From Candidatus Competibacteraceae bacterium (lineage in GTDB: Bacteria; Pseudomonadota; Gammaproteobacteria; Competibacterales; Competibacteraceae), in contig SKOM01000062.1 of assembly GCA_007120095.1 (NCBI GenBank), positions 1 to 8,766 of the forward strand: a stretch of DNA of 8,766 nucleotides, read 5' to 3'. Shown piece after piece: positions 5,726 to 8,766 of the stretch. Numbering within the stretch: position 1 is the first letter of the stretch; the number at the start of each line of letters is the position of its first letter. A program made the position numbers and the translations under genes. Below the pieces are notes generated by a model. That model made no database searches. It saw only the letters and a program-made list of their open reading frames with translations, and was not told the DNA's origin.

Positions 5726-6372
5726 GACGACTCCCCAAAATCAAGCTCAACAGGTTGCTGCAAGGGAGTACCGTCCAAGCAGACCTGCTGATTATGCAAA
5801 CGGACGCGACCAGCAGCAAACCAACCGATCACGGCAGGATAAAGCTGGTGCTCTTGGGTCAGTACCCGAGCGGCCAGGCGCTCAGGATCGTCATCGGGCA
5901 ATACCCTGATCTTAGTACAAGCAATAACCGGCCCCCCATCCAGTTCAGGCGTGACAAAGTGAACACTGACCCCGTGTTCAGTCTCACCGGCCTCGATGAC
6001 GCGGGCATGGGTATTTAAGCCGCGATAAGCAGGCAATAATGAGGGGTGAATGTTCAACAGCCGCCCATGATACTGGTTGACGAAATCCGCGCCGAGGATA
6101 CGCATAAACCCAGCGAGAATGACTATATCGGGGGCAAATGGCTCTATAGCCCGGTGCAGTGCCGAGTCAAAGTGCCTACGATCAGGGTAATCGCGGTGGT
6201 TAACCACCTGGATCGCGATACCCGCTTGGCTGGCATGTTGCAAGCCCGCTGCAGTCGGATTGTTGCTAATCACGGCCGCTACCTCGGCAGGAAGCTGCCT
6301 TGTATTAATCGCATCCATCACCGCTTGCAGATTACTGCCACGACCCGAGATCAGTGCAACCAGGCGGATCAT
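5701..6372 (-). CDS. purN: Phosphoribosylglycinamide formyltransferase
   Basis: Transfers a formyl group from 10-formyltetrahydrofolate to GAR in the third step of purine synthesis. The 223 residues include LISGRGSNLQA (7-17, phosphate binding), LAGFMRIL (86-93), NIHPSLLPAYRG (107-118) with Asn107 and His109, and HGVSVHFVTPELDGGPVI (133-150) with Asp145. These three match the E. coli catalytic Asn106, His108 and Asp144. The ATG at 6372 shares its A with the purM TGA (TGATG), a classic coupling arrangement. An in-frame GTG at 6381 would add three residues but gives a less typical N-terminus (E. coli PurN begins right at the corresponding strand). The last 25 bases overlap the DUF3108 gene. The protein is about 11 residues longer than E. 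coli PurN, all at the C-terminus. Confidence 0.96.
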   Translation of the reverse strand: MIRLVALISGRGSNLQAVMDAINTRQLPAEVAAVISNNPTAAGLQHASQAGIAIQVVNHRDYPDRRHFDSALHRAIEPFAPDIVILAGFMRILGADFVNQYHGRLLNIHPSLLPAYRGLNTHARVIEAGETEHGVSVHFVTPELDGGPVIACTKIRVLPDDDPERLAARVLTQEHQLYPAVIGWFAAGRVRLHNQQVCLDGTPLQQPVELDFGESSCEKSRLY

Positions 6373-7424
6373 CAGCGCCACACCACTCGCGGCGTCGTCC
6401 GCGCCCCGTCAATCAGTTCAATATGCCCGATCAACCAGGCCGTTTCACCGTTTGCACGCAGAGTGGACAGAGCCGTTTCAACCGCTGCGGCTGAAATACA
6501 CACCACCATGCCAATACCGCAGTTAAACGTACGCAACATTTCGGCATCGGTAATGGCACCGTGCTGCTGGATCCAATCGAATACCGGCGGACGTGGCCAA
6601 GCCTCAGGGTTAATGACCGCTTGGGTGGTCTGCGGCAATACACGGGGCAGGTTTTCAGTCAAGCCACCACCCGTAATATGGGCCAGGGCGTGAATCTCGA
6701 CCTGCTGGCTCAATTGCAGCAAGGACTGCACGTAAATGCGTGTGGGTGCCAACAAGGCCTCACCCAGCGTTACCCTCGCCAAGGGGGTCGCTAAGCTGGC
6801 CTCACTACAGTCTAATATTTTACGAATCAGTGAATAGCCATTGGAATGTGGTCCTGATGAGGCTAAACCGATCAAGCAATCACCCGGCCGGACGTTATCG
6901 GCGGTGATAATAGCGTCTTTCTCAACCACACCGACACAGAAACCAGCCAGATCATAATCCTCACCGGCATACAGGCCGGGCATTTCAGCGGTTTCCCCAC
7001 CGATCAAAGCGCAGCCGGCGATTTCACAACCGCGGGCAATACCTTCAATAACCACTGCGGCCTGCACGGTATCGAGCCGACCTGTAGCATAATAATCAAG
7101 GAAAAACAAAGGCTCGGCACCGGTGACGATGACATCGTTAACACACATGGCCACCAGATCAATGCCGATGGTGTCATGGTGCTGGAGCTGTTGTGCCAGC
7201 TTGAGTTTAGTCCCTACGCCGTCGGTTCCGGCCACCAACACCGGCTGGCGATAACGCCCTACAGGCAGTTCAAACAATCCGCCGAATCCACCCAGGCCGC
7301 CCAGCACTTCAGGGCGCAAAGTACGACGCACAGCCGGTTTGATACGCTCAACCAGTGCATTGCCAGCATCGATATCAACGCCGGCATCACGATAGCTTAA
7401 TGGGGGATCAGGATTGACGGACAT
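6372..7424 (-). CDS. purM: Phosphoribosylformylglycinamidine cyclo-ligase (AIR synthetase)
   Basis: ATP-dependent ring closure of FGAM to aminoimidazole ribonucleotide, the fifth step of purine synthesis. The protein is a full-length 350 residues. Family motifs in order are YRDAGVDIDAGN (11-22), GTDGVGTKL (66-74), DLVAMCVNDVIVTGAEPLFF (89-108), IGGETAEMPG (141-150), LASSGPHSNGYSL (187-199), HITGGGLTENLPRVLP (249-264) and FNCGIGMV (300-307). The ATG at 7424 has only a weak upstream site, GATGGT. The stop codon overlaps the purN start as TGATG, so the two are cotranslated. The spacer to the upstream RAM gene (7425-7550, 126 bases) has no clear terminator and no strong sigma-70 promoter. The gene may have a weak own promoter or be read from the fabB side. 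Confidence 0.97.
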   Translation of the reverse strand: MSVNPDPPLSYRDAGVDIDAGNALVERIKPAVRRTLRPEVLGGLGGFGGLFELPVGRYRQPVLVAGTDGVGTKLKLAQQLQHHDTIGIDLVAMCVNDVIVTGAEPLFFLDYYATGRLDTVQAAVVIEGIARGCEIAGCALIGGETAEMPGLYAGEDYDLAGFCVGVVEKDAIITADNVRPGDCLIGLASSGPHSNGYSLIRKILDCSEASLATPLARVTLGEALLAPTRIYVQSLLQLSQQVEIHALAHITGGGLTENLPRVLPQTTQAVINPEAWPRPPVFDWIQQHGAITDAEMLRTFNCGIGMVVCISAAAVETALSTLRANGETAWLIGHIELIDGARTTPRVVWR

Positions 7425-7550
7425 AAGGTACCATCACGTTTGTCCTAGACATTGCAAGCAAGGTGAGTCTATAAACAGATTGAGATACAGGATGCGAATA
7501 CGCTGCCCCCGGACAGTGAGGCCACTCGACCGCAAGACCAGACCTCAACC

Positions 7551-7826
7551 TCAATTGCCAATCGAGAACATGGATTCAAGATCGTGGCGGGAGAAACTCT
7601 GAAAAGCCAACAGAGTTTCAGTGTGTTCAATAGTATCCAGAGCCGCCAACTGGCGCGTGACGGCATCCGCCATGCGGTCATTGTCAGCTACGCGCAGAAT
7701 CGCGACTAAATCAAAGCGACCACCCACCGAGTACACCTCGGCAACACCCGGCAACTCAGCTAACTCAGCCGCAGTGACTTGCACCTGACCACGGCGAATA
7801 TTCATCAAGACAATAGCGGTGACCAT
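7551..7826 (-). CDS. Stand-alone Lrp/AsnC ligand-binding (RAM) domain protein
   Basis: A 91-residue protein consisting only of the effector-binding, oligomerising domain of Lrp/AsnC regulators, without the helix-turn-helix. Visible landmarks are MVTAIVLMNIRRG (1-13), LPGVAEVYSVGGRFDLVAIL (about 26-45, the conserved 'G-V-G-x-x-D' type core), HTETLLAF (about 68-75) and a closing SRHDLESMFSIG. Such proteins are expected to assemble into dimers or higher oligomers and to bind small ligands such as amino acids. They cannot bind DNA themselves, and their physiological role is not settled. The ATG at 7826 is preferred because AGAGGA lies 9 bases upstream and the family starts here. A GTG at 7859 would add 11 atypical residues. 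It sits 48 bases downstream of a small membrane protein gene and the same distance class from purM. Confidence 0.88.
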   Translation of the reverse strand: MVTAIVLMNIRRGQVQVTAAELAELPGVAEVYSVGGRFDLVAILRVADNDRMADAVTRQLAALDTIEHTETLLAFQSFSRHDLESMFSIGN

Positions 7827-7835
7827 CTCAACAGT

Positions 7836-7841
7836 TCCTCT
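7836..7841 (-). promoter_or_regulatory. Ribosome binding site deciding the RAM protein start
   Basis: AGAGGA on the - strand lies 9 bases before the ATG at 7826. It is inside the reading frame extension from the GTG at 7859, so initiation at the ATG is favoured. Confidence 0.65.
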
Positions 7842-7874
7842 TGCGTGAGTATGCAACACGACTTAAACACGGGT

Positions 7875-8066
7875 TCAACGCACCATGGCGATGAGCAAAA
7901 TGACGAATAACACCACCAGCCCAATGGGCAACAGGAAACCGGGCCAGTCTTTAGGCGCTTTACTGCTGGCTTCTAAAGTCGCTTTAAAGCCACCGCGAAA
8001 CATGAAGAAAATCATGATTGCGATGACGCCCACCAACATAACGTTGAGCCAGCCCGGCGTGTCCAT
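7875..8066 (-). CDS. Small two-helix membrane protein of unknown family
   Basis: I do not recognise this 63-residue protein. Two hydrophobic segments are obvious: about residues 6-23 (WLNVMLVGVIAIMIFFMF) and about 43-62 (ending VVLFVILLIAMV). They are joined by a loop with Arg24, Lys28, Lys36 and Lys39. By the positive-inside rule the loop should face the cytoplasm with both ends in the periplasm (inference). The loop contains RGGFKATLEASSKAPKDWPG, with a central polar/amphipathic piece. There is no cysteine, histidine or known motif. The ATG at 8066 is chosen because GGGAGGAG lies 5 bases upstream. A GTG at 8072 would sit directly on that site. The gene begins 2 bases after the fabB stop codon, so it is probably coupled to fabB, and a membrane lipid-related role is conceivable but unproven. 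Confidence 0.75.
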   Translation of the reverse strand: MDTPGWLNVMLVGVIAIMIFFMFRGGFKATLEASSKAPKDWPGFLLPIGLVVLFVILLIAMVR

Positions 8067-8068
8067 AC

Positions 8069-8766
8069 TCACTCCTCCCAGCGTCGGAACACCAAGGTCG
8101 AATTGGTGCCACCAAAGCCAAAACTGTTAGACATGACGGTCTTTAAGTTCACGCCGTCCCGGCGCTCGCGCACAATAGGCATCAGAGCTGCTTCAGGATC
8201 AAGCTGTTCAATATTAGCCGAGGCGGCGATAAAACCGTCTTGCTGCATCAGCAGACAATAAATCGCCTCATGCACACCGGCCGCCCCCAAGGAATGACCT
8301 GTCAATGACTTGGTGGCACTAATGGGGGGAATATGATCACCGAATACCTCACGTACGGCAATGAGTTCTTGCACATCGCCTATAGGAGTGCTGGTACCAT
8401 GAGTATTGAGATAATCAATCGGCGCCTCAACCGTGCTCATGGCCTGTTGCATGCAGCGTACCGCCCCTTCGCCAGAAGGCTGAACCATATCATGGCCGTC
8501 CGAAGTCGCCCCATAGCCAACCAACTCCGCGTAGATTCGCGCCCCACGACGACGGGCATGCTCGAGTTCTTCAAGTACGACCATGCCACCGCCGCCGGCG
8601 ATGACAAAACCGTCACGATTGACATCATAAGGGCGTGAGGCGACTTCTGGGCGATCATTATATTTACTAGACAATGCTCCCATGGCATCAAACAGCATGG
8701 TGGTGCTCCAGTGCAACTCTTCTCCACCACCGGCGAACACCATGTCCTGCTTGTCCCACTGGATCA
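8069..8766 (-). CDS. fabB: 3-oxoacyl-ACP synthase I, C-terminal part (cut by window edge)
   Basis: Condensing enzyme that elongates acyl-ACP with malonyl-ACP. FabB, together with FabA, is the route to unsaturated fatty acids. Only about the last 231 residues are present; the reading frame stays open to base 8766 (upstream codons read IQWDKQD before MVFAGGGEEL). The visible part matches E. coli FabB closely: VFAGGGEEL, DAMGALSSKYND, RDGFVIAGGGGMVV, GYGATSDGHDMVQPSGEGA, NTHGTSTPIGD with the catalytic His (E. coli His298), TGHSLGAAG with the second His (His333), and SNSFGFGGTN. The two His residues are 35 apart, as in E. coli. The nucleophilic Cys lies outside the window. The wording is FabB rather than FabF. 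A fabA gene would be expected just upstream, beyond the edge. The methionine encoded at 8741-8743 is internal, not the start. Confidence 0.96.
   Translation of the reverse strand, partial: IQWDKQDMVFAGGGEELHWSTTMLFDAMGALSSKYNDRPEVASRPYDVNRDGFVIAGGGGMVVLEELEHARRRGARIYAELVGYGATSDGHDMVQPSGEGAVRCMQQAMSTVEAPIDYLNTHGTSTPIGDVQELIAVREVFGDHIPPISATKSLTGHSLGAAGVHEAIYCLLMQQDGFIAASANIEQLDPEAALMPIVRERRDGVNLKTVMSNSFGFGGTNSTLVFRRWEE
8072..8079 (-). promoter_or_regulatory. Ribosome binding site inside the fabB 3' end
   Basis: GGGAGGAG on the - strand is a near-perfect Shine-Dalgarno that also encodes the last codons of fabB. It is 5 bases before the ATG at 8066, which settles that start over the GTG at 8072. 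Confidence 0.8.

Noticed and set aside
6046..6693. A 215-codon open frame on the + strand opposite purN and purM
   Set aside because: It is antisense to two clearly conserved enzymes, its translation resembles no family, and it has no plausible ribosome binding site. It is a shadow of the GC-rich third codon positions.
7436..7446. PurR-like half-site (CAAACGT on the - strand) just before purM
   Set aside because: Only the left half of the PurR operator palindrome is matched; the right half fails at most positions and no -35/-10 pair surrounds it. It could be chance.
7425..7550. Spacer between the RAM gene and purM examined for a riboswitch or terminator
   Set aside because: Only a 4-bp AGTG/CACT stem without a T-tract was found, and no recognisable purine riboswitch core. 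Nothing is reportable.

Overview
The window reads as chromosomal DNA of a gammaproteobacterium. The purM-purN-DUF3108 order, the FabB-type ketosynthase, a eukaryote-like squalene synthase and a GlgC of the enteric/chemotroph type fit a sterol- or hopanoid-making gammaproteobacterium, for example a methanotroph or sulfur/ammonia oxidiser. The genus cannot be fixed from this sequence, and the lineage call is inference. Almost everything is housekeeping metabolism at about 48-60% GC in the stretches I counted. The first ~560 bases are clearly more AT-rich (23-37% in counted 60-base stretches).

Layout, left to right. (1) 38-562, + strand: an AT-rich two-gene cassette of small proteins, DUF4160 then DUF2442, 3 bases apart. 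(2) 611-1714, - strand: squalene/phytoene synthase. Its annotated ATG directly abuts a UUCG-loop terminator belonging to the upstream cold-shock gene (1759-1965, -). (3) 2151-3566, -: pyruvate kinase. (4) 3729-5009, +: glucose-1-phosphate adenylyltransferase (glgC), divergent from pyk. The 162-base spacer holds an extended -10 for glgC and a terminator-like hairpin in the pyk leader. (5) 5024-7424, -: purM, purN and a secreted DUF3108 protein, tightly packed and converging on glgC. The glgC terminator lies inside the last codons of the DUF3108 gene. (6) 7551-8766, -: 3' part of fabB, a 63-residue two-helix membrane protein and a stand-alone Lrp/AsnC ligand-binding (RAM) domain protein.

How the genes work together. 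pyk and glgC sit at opposite exits of central carbon flow, pyruvate formation versus glycogen storage, and share one divergent control region. purM and purN encode the AIR synthetase and GAR formyltransferase steps of purine synthesis and are translationally coupled through a TGATG overlap. fabB elongates fatty acids and supports unsaturated fatty acid synthesis. Squalene synthase commits farnesyl diphosphate to triterpenoids.

I see no CRISPR array, rRNA, tRNA, insertion sequence, phage gene or recognisable new multi-gene system. The items closest to undescribed biology are the DUF4160-DUF2442 pair, the small membrane protein between fabB and the RAM protein, and the terminator-like element in the pyk leader.
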